A stretch of 64,000 bases of DNA from Galaxea fascicularis (lineage: Eukaryota > Cnidaria > Anthozoa > Scleractinia > Euphylliidae): positions 35,366,797-35,430,796 of the forward strand of contig OX419335.1 in assembly GCA_948470475.1 (NCBI GenBank), written 5' to 3'. Numbering within the stretch: position 1 is the stretch's first letter; each line of letters starts with the position of its first letter. Positions 10,491 to 21,200 of this stretch are shown in pieces. The notes under the pieces were generated by a model that saw only the letters and a list, made by a program, of their open reading frames with translations, had not been told where the DNA came from and made no database searches. Both the position numbers and the translations under genes were made by a program.

Positions 10491-13400
10491 TCACATCTCC
10501 ATGGCTTCTCCTCTCGTTTCTGTGACTTCCACTACTACAGGCTTGATGTCTTTTGTAAGGACAGCTGCAAAGAATATCATCAGCTTAACGAGATAATACT
10601 GTCACTATCTGACGTACAGTGCCATTTCACTTTTAATACCCCCACAAGATTGAAAGAAGCAAAATTTTGAATTCATGTTGGAAAAACTCTACGGAAAAGT
10701 ATCCGTATTCAAAATAGCAGTCACATCAACTCTCGCTTTGGGGACAAGGAATCTGTAAAAAATAACTTATTCGCTGCTGTTTACAGACCTACAGCTCCGC
10801 TCGAAACTATTTACCCATTTACTGCGACCTTGCCTCCATCGAATCAGCAAATCAATCGGAACACCTCGTTTTTTTGCGGTTGACTTTACGCCGCGGTGAA
10901 TTCGAGGACGGGAAAAACTGCATGCTTCGTTTTTAATGACAGCGTTTCCATTGTGCATGTGAAATGTAATTTTTTTTACGGTGAATCACACGCGGAAACT
11001 TTGAATAACATTTAGTGTTGGGGTAACCCACGCTGTGAAGCATCACTCTACAGATCCTGTAGAATTCAACTTACCCAGTTTGGGAACAAGGCTGTCAGAC
11101 CCTACTGGATACTTTGTATGAAAGCCACACTTAACTGACCTGTTGTGCCTCTTTCGTATGAGTACCGTCCCCGTTTCACTCCCTTCTTATTCGCCACATC
11201 ATATGGCCTCAGGTACTGGGTTCCCTCTTTGGTGATCACACAAAGATCAACATTGCTTCCAGATCCCTAAAAATCCCAAAGAAAATAAAAAGCAAGCAAC
11301 GGTGAGATAAAACCTCAGGAAGATGACAGGCAAAAAGGATCGCATCTTTTCCTATTTAAAAAAAACACTTACCAAATCATTGAAAATTCCTGCAGCAATT
11401 GCATCGCGCACCAATTTTTTGGCTTCTTCAAGCTAGAATGATCAACATTATAGAACACTGATTATTTACAATAACATGTAGTAAAAGGACTGAACAGATA
11501 GTCCTAATTTGCTCAGAATAGGCCATTTCCGAATTACCTCAGGCCTCTTTTTCAAAGCGAGTCTAGGTGCTCATCCTTTCATGTGCAAATCAATTTTCAA
11601 TCACACGCAATTGACGCAAATGATTTGCATATGAAAGGATGAGCACCTAGACTCGCTTTGAAAAAGAGGCCTGAGGTAATTCGGAAATGACCTATTACAA
11701 TCACTAAACATGGTAAACAAAATTTAACCCTAAAATGGTTATATGTTGTTTATCATACATTACCATATCTTGAAAGAAAAGAAAAATGAAATTTAAACCA
11801 AGGATAAAAGTGAACCACAAACATATGCACTGTCCTGTCACTTGTCAAATTTTGAAATACTAAGTATGGGGCATGAATAAAAACCCAGCACTTTACCTCC
11901 ATATCTGGTTTATATCTTGACTCAAACACTGACATAGCAGCCAGTGAACCAGAACCTACAATAAAAAACAACCAATAACTAGTCCGTTTTACATTCGTGT
12001 GTTGAGTGACCTGGCCTATGAGAAGAAACAAGGCTGGGAGTGACCTTGTTTTGATACAAATCTCACTGCTTTTCCCATGTAAATCGCATTATTCTTATGT
12101 AAACTAGAGTACAAACAAATTTTACTACAACATATACATTAGACCCTTCATTTGGTTGCACAAATGTGCCTGTACTGGTAAGGAGCATGATTTGCAATTC
12201 AGGGCCTGGTTGTTCGAAAGCCAATTAACATAATCCAGGATTAGAGTAAGCTTTGGTTACATTTTTTAAATATTGGATGAAAGTTGTTTTCGCTGCTTTT
12301 TGTTTTTCAGGATTGACTTCCGCTAATCTAAAATTTTGCAGAATATCGACATTGAACAACATTTGGGGACAGAGAAATAAGCTCCTTGATTAACTTTTAA
12401 TTATCCTGGATTTGCGTTAATCGGCTTTTGAACAACTGGGCCCAGGGTTTATATGAACCTTATGCACCATCATTCTTTTTCACTTGTCTCTTCAGTTGAT
12501 GGTCTTAACATCATGGACCATTTGGAGGTACAGGAACAGCATTTCATTAATTACAAAAGGGGACTTTGAATACTTCAGTTGCTTCTTTGGTCAACAAATT
12601 ACTGTAATGTAACCACTATACAGCTGTATGTAATGTATATTCAATCACTTGACAGGGTTCTCAGTAATTCAGGGAGTAGACAGCTAGATGTGTTAAGTAG
12701 ACAGCTAACAGTTTGAGCTTTCATTACTCTTCACAACTTAGGCACATTATTTCATGAAAGTAGGTGGCTCAGAATTCAGAGTAACCGGTTTTTAAGCCAA
12801 CGGCCAGCACTTACATGTAATGAGGACCCTGCTTCAACGTAAGTCTGCACACATTGAAATGAAATATATTATCAGGATACACCGTATCTCATAAATACCC
12901 TCAGACCACATACGAAAATTAATATTGTCAATACAAGCTACTCAAATGACCAATGTAAATTAGTTATAATAAATTATTAGCTCACCCATTGTGACATAAG
13001 GCAGTTTGTCAGTACTTCCATGGGGGTAGACAGTATGTAAAGTAGGACCATTCAAGTCAACACCACCCAGGACTAAAGCAGCACTAATGTAACCTTGATA
13101 TCTAACACACAGTGAAGCAACAGACAAGCAGGTTTAAAAAGAGATCATCAAAATTGGGTCAGTGGGACATACTATGATTTCAACTGCAAATAAAAGGTAA
13201 ATCAGCTAAGTTGATACCTGAACAACAGTTGTTTCAACATCCGTAGTGCTGTGACAATTCTGGCCTGCAAAAATAAAGATGAAATAATTAGCATTAATTA
13301 TGCATTAATTACTTATAGCAATAGCAGCTGGCTGGGAAAGGTGGAAATACTCTGTGAAGGCCTTATGAGCCACACGGTGCAAAGAAGATCGGTTAATTAC

Positions 13401-16400
13401 AGGTAAAACTTATACCAGGAATTTTATGTGGATTACAATGTCTGACCAGACTAACCCTTGGTGATGCTCTACAAAAGGAGAGAATGATACACTGTACGGT
13501 CAATGTCGTGAGTGATCAGGGTCCAGAATTCAACAAATAATTCGACAAAGCTTTGTAATCAGTTTTCAATAATAATAAAAAATATTATTTCTTTTACAAA
13601 GCCAGAACTTTCCATCAGCTTTTCTTCAGTGATACAAAATTAAAGAAGAAAACAAAATGCTTGCACAAGTTTTCAAGATTCTTAGGAATGGCAGATACGA
13701 AATTATATACCTGGCGTCCAGTTGATAAGCTGTGAAGCTGAATGTGAGAGGAGATTAGCTGAGTGACATACTCTGTATCAGCAGCAGTACCAGCTCCACA
13801 GCAACTGAAAATTACAATTCCACAATCAATTTTAGATATTTCTTTCAAGAGCAATTTTACTCATTCTTACACTGCACACCTAGCAGTTTTAAGCAATATC
13901 ATTCCACATTTTATGAGTGATGTTTTTTCATAAATGAAAATTGCTTCTCTCTCAGAGAAGCAATACAGGTGTACCTTCAGTTTACTTCACAAACTTACAC
14001 TATATTGTACTGCACACATAGAATAATAATAGAACTTGCAACAAGTATTACTTTAGCTTTCAAATTCTATCCATCAAATCTAAATTGAGAATACAGTTGA
14101 TATAAATAATTGTTGAGAGCAAGAATTACATTGTACATTAACAATTAATTGTGAAAAGGCTGAAAGTGTGATCAGAGAGATTATACTAGATGTTTCAACA
14201 TAGTTTTGCCACAAATTCAGAAAAGTAGGGGATAGAAAAGTCTTAAGTATGCTTCATGCAAACAAACATAAAATATAATAATATTATTGTACTTACTAAA
14301 TATTTGGAGCAATGTAATGTATCTTGGAGCAGTTTTTATCAGCAACAATGGTGTCCTAAACATGGCCAAATTGATACATATGGTCAACATTATGAAAACC
14401 ATAAAAGATACTACATTATTGCCAAGGGAGACCTACCTCAGTTGCTCGTGTATCAGCTCCTAAGATAACACCATCCTGAAAAAGTAAATTATCAACTTGA
14501 ACCAAATAGTACAAATGAATGCTGGTCAGGGCCACACGACTTGTAGCATGAATGTCCTAAGTAAGTACCCTTCCCCATCTCTCTCTTTCTTTTTATTTTT
14601 TTATCTTGTACTGTATGTGTGAATGTATTGTATTGTTTTGTTTTTGCATTGTGTACAGATTTTTAGCAGTAGTGTATTTGTCAATGGATTAGTTCCTGCT
14701 CTTCAGCATCCATTTGTAGACTGTAATCATCATTATAATATTAAGTATCCTTGCAATTGAACAATAAAACTAAAAATGTTTAAAAATTGTATGATAAATT
14801 TAATGTATGGAGCTGTAAGGAAATCTTTGTCATTGATTGACATCAATCAGCTCAACAGCAAACAGTAGTCATAACTGATGGTGATTGATGGCAATCCATA
14901 GCAATCGCGATTATTGATTGGTCATTGATTGCCTGATAGCAATAGATAATGATATTAACTAACTGTATGAAGATGTGTGATCATTGCAGTTATGTGCATA
15001 GTTCTTCGTGAAAACAATATTGTCAATAATGGTTATTGATTAATGGACTGTTATCGCTTATTAACTTACACTGGGCACGAGGTGAGCTAAAGCTGGCAAC
15101 ACACTAGACAATTTTCTACACTGACCACAATTTTGATCACCAGCAAAAATCGCAAGCAAATTTAGCCGGTGACTGATGCACCCTTGGTGATTTTCTATGC
15201 CGATCGCGGCGATTTGCCACTTCAATTTTGTTCCCAGGCTGCAAGTATCGTTGCTTTCCACCATTTGGAAATGTCATGTGATAAAAATCACCCAACCTGA
15301 TTGTTTGACTTATCATACAATTCGCGGTAAGATTTCCGCAGAGGTCCCTACATTATTTATGCATACAGTCTTTTGTTTTTCAGAAACAATAGAAGTAACA
15401 ATAGACGCCATTTGGGATTACTGTGCTTTGTTCTTTCATTTTTAGTGTTTTTTTACTAAGTCTATGTGGAGTTAGAAAAATTGAACAATTTCGCGGCCAA
15501 AATACGGAAATGCGAACAAATTTTAGGAAATTTACACGGATTTCCAAGGGTTTAACAGTCTGATAATTCGAAAAAAAAGGTCCAACTAAGGCGCGTTTTA
15601 TGTTTAGAAATTTAACTACAGTGTATTTTTATGAGATTAATAAACAAAAAATTTGGGCAAAGAGCGCTCACCTTCTTTCCCCGGTTTTTCTCGTTGATCT
15701 CGTTTTCTTTCTGAGGGCAAGTCCGGTCAATGCTAAGAAGAGTATCCCTTCAGTTCCTTCCTCTTTAAACATGGGTGTTCAGGGATAAACGAACAGTGCA
15801 TACAGAGGCCGGAAATCTTAGCGTACATTATACAGATCGGCGATATGCTGGATAGTAGTGTTTCCAAAACGATCATTTTTGTAACGATGACGCCACAACC
15901 ACTCCTGTAGGTAGCTTTCAAACAGATTCTTGGATGTTCCTGTCCGAGGCATGTTTCGCTTTACACCCCACCATGTATTTTCAATGCCCTGTGTGTGGGC
16001 AGCTGTGTCTGGGTCAACGAAGTTTAGGCTGTGGTTTACTGTCAGATGTTGAAAGCCCTCGTCGTTCAGGCAGTCGTAAGCTTTCCACATGTCGCTTATT
16101 ACGCGCGTCCCTGACAATATTTGAGCGCGGATTATGGGCAAGAGCGTATCTTTATCCCTGCGCTCTACCGGAACAAGGAAGCAGGCCTTGGTTTCACGGC
16201 AAATGCCACCAAAGACCCACTGTCCTTCGATAAAGTGACCTTTGTGATACTTCATCCTGCCAAACTTGGACTCATCTATCTCGACAGTTGTACCAGATCC
16301 GCCTATTGGCCCCGTATGAAGCTTCATGATTCTGTCTGCACAAACCTCTCGGCAATAGTTACACCAATCTATCACCGTTTCAGTAGATGTTGTTGTTTCA

Positions 16401-18113
16401 TCGTCTAACGAAGTTTCGTGCACTGCCTGAGTTACAGTAAATTTGTGTGCCCAAGCGTAAGTTAGGGCTAATATTTTTTCAATGGAAAGCTTCCTGCCAG
16501 AAAACGACGAGTTCTGGCGGATTGTCGTTTGTCCATTGCAGTTTCTCTTCGAGCATCGCCATACAAATCCATCTCCCGCTGCACTTCGTCTTTGCCATCT
16601 GAGTGTGTTTCCACACTCCGGTTTGGGGCATTTTATCGACGACGAGAGCAGATTGTGATCTTTACACCACTGTATGCACTGTTCGTGATCCGCCAATTAG
16701 ACGGGAAAGTTTTCACAAATTTATATTTTCGAGAGACATGGTAAATTATACGTCGTCCTGATCAACTAAAGATTATTAGTAGAGGAAAATAAGCTGTGAC
16801 GTAAAACTTGGTGACGAGAATTCATGCATTTTAAAACTTTTGCCTTTCCAATCATGTTAGGACTTGGCGCATTGGTCCGTGCAGTGCTCTTACTGGGTGC
16901 GTGTCCCAATAATTGTCTTCCCTTGAGTAATGTAACAGTTGCTCGTAAGGTATCTTCTCATTGGATACTTGAAACAATAGATTTCAATCATCACTATTGT
17001 TTTAGCATTGTCGAGGGGTTTAGGTAACGAACCAATTGCCTTAGGATCTTACGACGGCTGCTACATGACCCCATTGTTATGTAGATAAATTGTTAAGCCC
17101 TATTGAAGTATAATTTGGGAGGTGTGAACCAAACAACTAATCACGCTAGCACACTGATGAAAGACACAGACAGGTAATCCAGAGTTCTGCAGAGAGACAG
17201 AGTTCGAAGCCAGCTGGAGATAAAAAACGAAGAAAAAAGAAAAGAGGAAGAACGATAAAGGTCTGGGAGCAAACATAAGGTGCGGAGGAGCTGGGAAGAG
17301 AGACGCCTGGAAAGGAGAAAACGGATGCAAGATGAAAAAGAAGGGAGGAAAAAAAGGAAAGGGAGGCAAAATAAGATCCTTTTTTATTCACGAAGTAAGT
17401 ACAAATTACAGATGCATATATTCAATACACTTGGGAGAACACATTGTCTAAAAAAACAATAGCGTACATACATAATTAATTAACTTTGCATGCATAAATA
17501 ATGTAGGGACCTGTACGGAAATTATTCCCAATTCGCAGCAATGAGCATACAAAATCGCACAAATGGGCACACTAGGTGATTGAATGCTGGCAAATTTAAT
17601 CACTGATATCTGACATGCCAGATACTGATGATTTTGTACGCTGATCGCCACAATCAATTGCAATCACTGCACCGGGCACACTAGGCGATTTTCGCCGATT
17701 GTGGCGATCGGCGCATAAAATCGCCTAGTGTGTCACCCCCTTAAGCTTTATTTTAACATGTTAAGTCTCAATCATATGTGAAACAAATCAATACATGATC
17801 ATAAAGCTGACAGATTGCGTTAACGTTTCTTAAGCGATAAATAGTTTGAGGCAACAGAACTTTAAACCAACAAAGTAAGTAAAGGCTAACCTTGAACACT
17901 ATCCCACAAATCGTCGTTCCTGTTTTCCTAGCCGTGGGCAACCTTGCGCCCATTTTTTCCAGTATAGAATTTCTAACAAGTAATAAAACAAGCAAAGTAA
18001 ATAAAAGGTTCCTACTTGAACAGGTCACGCATATTTTGTCCTCACCTTTTACAGTTTTCAAACGAAAATCCGCCGCAATGTCCTTGTGCTACGGTCCCTC
18101 CAATAGCCGCCAT
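10491..18113 (-). CDS. PSMB7: Proteasome subunit beta type-7 (beta-2, trypsin-like)
   Basis: Eleven coding exons on the minus strand: 18113-18046, 17972-17891, 14475-14437, 14355-14297, 13804-13711, 13264-13218, 13101-12986, 11955-11897, 11432-11373, 11266-11140, 10564-10491. All have GT-AG borders and phases that fit; total 825 nt, 274 aa, against 277 aa in human. The propeptide starts [15 protein letters not shown] and has the FSFENCKRN segment. Autocatalytic cleavage in RKTG|TTI exposes Thr42 as nucleophile. Asp58 (GADTRATE) and Lys74 (NCSKI) correspond to mature Asp17 and Lys33. Other landmarks are [11 protein letters not shown], the [18 protein letters not shown] stretch and the long C-terminal arm that clasps the neighbouring subunit. 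This is a catalytic subunit of the 20S core in cytosol and nucleus. Intron 2 is expanded by a Merlin transposon (15095-17740). Divergent from the M16 peptidase gene; convergent with the NEK gene. Confidence 0.97.
11517..11696. mobile_element. Foldback MITE in a PSMB7 intron
   Basis: Almost perfect inverted arms of about 75 bp, outer ends AATAGGCCATTTCCGAATTA and its complement, containing CTCAGGCCTCTTTTTCAAAG. The loop of about 30 bp has TTTTCAATCACACGCAATTG. The high arm identity implies a fairly young copy. No coding capacity. Confidence 0.75.
12201..12446. mobile_element. Foldback MITE, GGTTGTTCGAAAG family
   Basis: Left end GGGCCTGGTTGTTCGAAAGC, right end the complement of CTGGGCCCAGTTGTTCAAAA. 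Inside both ends are AATCCAGGATTA-type blocks. The same termini occur at 37150-37330. The element is about 245 bp, noncoding, in a PSMB7 intron. Confidence 0.65.
15095..17740. mobile_element. Merlin-type DNA transposon with long terminal inverted repeats
   Basis: About 2.65 kb inserted in PSMB7 intron 2. The outer ends (GGCAACACACTAGACAATTT left; complement GGGGGTGACACACTAGGCGA right) are imperfect inverted repeats. Homology continues inward for about 270 bp: GCAGAGGTCCCTACATTATT near 15340 is mirrored by AATAATGTAGGGACCTGTAC near 17500. Flanking TAAAGCT (15088-15094) and TTAAGCT (17741-17747) may be a decayed target duplication; Merlin usually makes 8-9 bp. The centre encodes one transposase (15818-16696, minus strand, the same direction as PSMB7). 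Confidence 0.8.
15818..16696 (-). CDS. Merlin (IS1595/ISXO2-like) DDE transposase, intact
   Basis: A single-exon 292-aa frame with an ATG start and no internal stop. The N-terminal zinc ribbon uses C23 and C28 (CPKPEC) with C48 and C53 (CSKRNC). The DDE catalytic triad of the ISXO2-like domain reads D141 (VEIDESKFG), D202 (ISDMWKAY) and E239 ([10 protein letters not shown]), the last with the typical IENxW context. The basic stretch [14 protein letters not shown] is also characteristic. The protein would bind the element's terminal repeats and cut and paste it. It lies centrally between long inverted repeats in a PSMB7 intron. Codon integrity suggests a young copy or selection. ORFs on the opposite strand over this region are antisense shadows. 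Confidence 0.92.
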   Translation of the reverse strand: MADHEQCIQWCKDHNLLSSSIKCPKPECGNTLRWQRRSAAGDGFVWRCSKRNCNGQTTIRQNSSFSGRKLSIEKILALTYAWAHKFTVTQAVHETSLDDETTTSTETVIDWCNYCREVCADRIMKLHTGPIGGSGTTVEIDESKFGRMKYHKGHFIEGQWVFGGICRETKACFLVPVERRDKDTLLPIIRAQILSGTRVISDMWKAYDCLNDEGFQHLTVNHSLNFVDPDTAAHTQGIENTWWGVKRNMPRTGTSKNLFESYLQEWLWRHRYKNDRFGNTTIQHIADLYNVR

Positions 18114-18221
18114 CTTGGAAAATTTTGTGGAGTCATCCTTAGTGTGCATGTGCTCATATATGAAGCCGCTGAAAGCCTGCGGATCCTCAGACCCAGCCCT
18201 CTCTCCTTGTCAAGATGGCGG
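18107..18221. promoter_or_regulatory. Bidirectional promoter with mirrored YY1-type motifs at both start codons
   Basis: Only 101 bp (18114-18214) separate the PSMB7 start (minus) and the M16 peptidase start (plus). The identical 11-mer CAAGATGGCGG occurs over both starts: 18211-18221 on the plus strand and 18107-18117 on the minus strand. This is the core of the YY1 site (AAGATGGCGGC), known to sit over start sites and initiator ATGs of housekeeping genes. No TATA box is evident. Both transcripts therefore must have very short 5' UTRs or overlapping 5' ends. Binding by YY1 is inferred. Confidence 0.75.
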
Positions 18222-21200
18222 AACATTTCGAACGTTTGTCTTCCTTTGTGGTGTTACACTCTATCCCTGTTGAAAAATACCGGTCTAAGAGGACAGGTAT
18301 CAATTTCTGCTTTGCCAAAGTTCCTGGTCCTCTTGTGAATGGTTTTCTTTGTCTCGGTAGGTGACAGGTGTTCCGTGGATTGGGCCTAAAGCATCCTAAA
18401 GTTTTGTTTATCAAACAGTCATCACTCAGAATTCATGGTTATACCCTGTGAACTGATTTTTAGAACTTGGGTTTAGATTTCGTTGTGATTTTTATCTTGT
18501 GGTTTCTTGGCAACCAAAGATTTTGTAAATAAGCTTGCTTTGTAAGTAAGCTTTCGTCGTTCCATCGATCAAATTTTCGCTGGGTGACCTTTTCTACTTT
18601 TAGCCACTGAAGCTCATGATGATGATGGTCTGCCGCACACATTAGAGCACTTGGTGTTCATGGGAAGTGAAAACTATCCTTATAAGGTAATCATAAGCTT
18701 AATTAATAGTAGTTGTAATAGAGAGCATTGATTTGAAAACCCTGCCCTCCTTTTCTACCCACCTATTTGATAAACAGAGTAGCTTGATAGAGCCTTCTTG
18801 GTATGAAAAAAGGATGGACACAAGGAACCAGACAAGTTTGAAAACTTCCCAAACCTGGAGGGGTGGGGGTGCAACCCCCTCAACCCTCCCCTGAGTCCCA
18901 CTCATGCCCATCCACTTACAAGTGTTATCTCTTGTCCCTTGCTTTAATCATACACCCTCCCTACCCCTAGCTAGTCTTTGAGCCTCACCCAACCATCAGG
19001 CCTCCAGGTTCTGCTCTTTCCTCTTCTGTCATCTGCATATCAGTTTCACCCCATTGTTGGCTGACTCCTCTCAGCCAAGTTACAGCTGTTAAGCCCCAAC
19101 AGTGATCAGAGTCTACTTTCTCCTTACAGCGTCACCATTTCATCTAACACACAGGTTATGAGAATAAACGAAATGGTAATCAAACATCATGAAATATCTT
19201 GATATTTTACTCAAATTCTCAGAACTAGTAGTATACGAAATAGGGGAACACCAGTAAAGAGAATATGCATGTTGACACCAGGGCTCAAAGAGTTAAGCCA
19301 GCTATGTAATGCATCATTCTGGCCTGCCCTTTCGTTGTACCATAAGTCCATGTCTCATTTTGCCATTGAAGCAATCTGTACCAGAACAAGCCATACATGT
19401 ATTATGTTTGTTGAACCTGCAGGGTCTTTTAGATTTGCTAGCCAACAGATGCTTGGCACAAGGAACCAATGCATGGACTGCAACTGATCACACAGCCTAT
19501 ACCATGGAAACAGCAGGCAGTGAAGGATTCTTGAACCTGCTTCCAATCTACCTGGACCATGTCCTTTATCCAACTCTTACAGTGAGTGAAACAGCATACC
19601 ACAGGGTTGTCAGAAACTTTTAAAGTGCACCTAATTTATAAGCCCAAAATATTTTTTCAATAAAGTAAATCTTTGCACCTGTTTGAAAAGCACTGTGCCC
19701 TTTGTTGCTCTTTTTTGCCAAATGCTGGTTTTTTATAGGCTTCAACACTTAGAAAATTAAGGTAAACATCCTTTTGTTCATGATGGAGTCAGACGGGTGT
19801 GGGTCTATTCTTGATTTGATGTCAAAAGCTGCTTTGTGGGTATGTTTTCAAAGACTTAAGGCAATGCAAATGAGTTAGTGAGGTCAAATCAAGAATAAAA
19901 TAAACCCACGCCCCTTCTGACTCAGCTGTGTACCAAATGATGCTTACTTTTTCATAAGTTTTGAAGCCTATAACATAAAAAGCCAATATTTGGCAAAAAA
20001 GAACAAAATAGGATGCAGTGCTTTTGAACAGGTGCAAAGATTTATTTTACCAAAAACCTATTTTAGGTTGAGGTGCACTTTAAACAACTTTACAATCGAC
20101 TTCCAAATTCATCTAATTATCAGTAAATTGAAACGATGCTTCTTATAATCCTCTAACCCCTAACATATAGACATGTATTTAATGTATTCTTTTCCATGTG
20201 TTCTTGATCAGAAAATGTTAAAGTAATTATATGAAAGCCAACAACCTCTTAAAATTGTAGGAGTCTGCTTACATTACTGAAGTACATCATGTGAATGGTG
20301 AAGGTGAAAATGCTGGTGTGGTATACTGTGAGATGCAGGGACGAGAGAATATGGAGAGATCTAGAACGTACTTAAATTTCACCCGTGAGATGTATCCTGG
20401 TCATTGTGGTTATAAGGTACGGTACTTGTAACGAGTTGTCTTTTATTATGATTGTGTACACCGTAACATTTGTTATTAATTAATTCTGCATGTTAATAAG
20501 AAACATGCAACATGCTTGTTAATTAATTATTAAAACTTAACTTTGATCTTTTTTGCAAACATTTCTTAGTCAGAGACTGGTGGAATTATGGAGAATTTGC
20601 GTTCAACTTGTAGTCATGTTAAGGTAAAATACAGTGTAATTTCATTATTATTTCACAGCATTAAATGTTCAACTATTTTGGCACATAGATTTTACCGTCA
20701 TTCTTTAAAAGACGGAAGCATTGAATGTTTTTTTCCCAACATCAGAAACTTTTCCATGTACATGCAAATGTGTCCAATCCATTGGACACTTTTGGCCATA
20801 TTGGCTTGAAGATGACATGCGTCAAACTTTTCTAAATGCAATCCATTTCCATCCTTGCAGTCTGTATTACAGAAGAAGACAGTATTAAACTTTTAGTCCC
20901 AGTGCAGTAACACAGTCTAGAGCAAATAAACTGTTTCATTGTTTTGGGGGTTTTCCTGATTTAAACACGTCTTTTAGCATTTTACAGCAGCCTGAAATAG
21001 CATGACAGAGCTCTTTTAAAATATATTTTGTTACAAGTGTAAATTTTTTTTCAGGTTTGCAACTATCATCAGCAGTTCTATCGACCAGAAAACTTGTGTG
21101 TCATTATAACTGGACAAATTGATACAGAGAAAGTGTTTGAAACTGTCAAGCCCTTTGAGGACAAAATTCTTACCAAGGTAAGACAGTGCAAGTTTATTTT

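Noticed and set aside
11100..11139. Read-through end of PSMB7 after GTTG ([11 protein letters not shown] then stop)
   Set aside because: A GT donor at 11139 and a downstream exon at 10564-10491 restore the conserved C-terminal arm ([14 protein letters not shown]) in phase, matching the family length.
15934..16408. Plus-strand frames across the transposase
   Set aside because: Antisense shadows of the Merlin transposase coding sequence.
17280..17462. Lys/Arg/Glu-rich 60-aa frame inside the Merlin element
   Set aside because: Low-complexity purine-rich DNA; open in several frames and on the other strand; no evidence of a second transposon gene.
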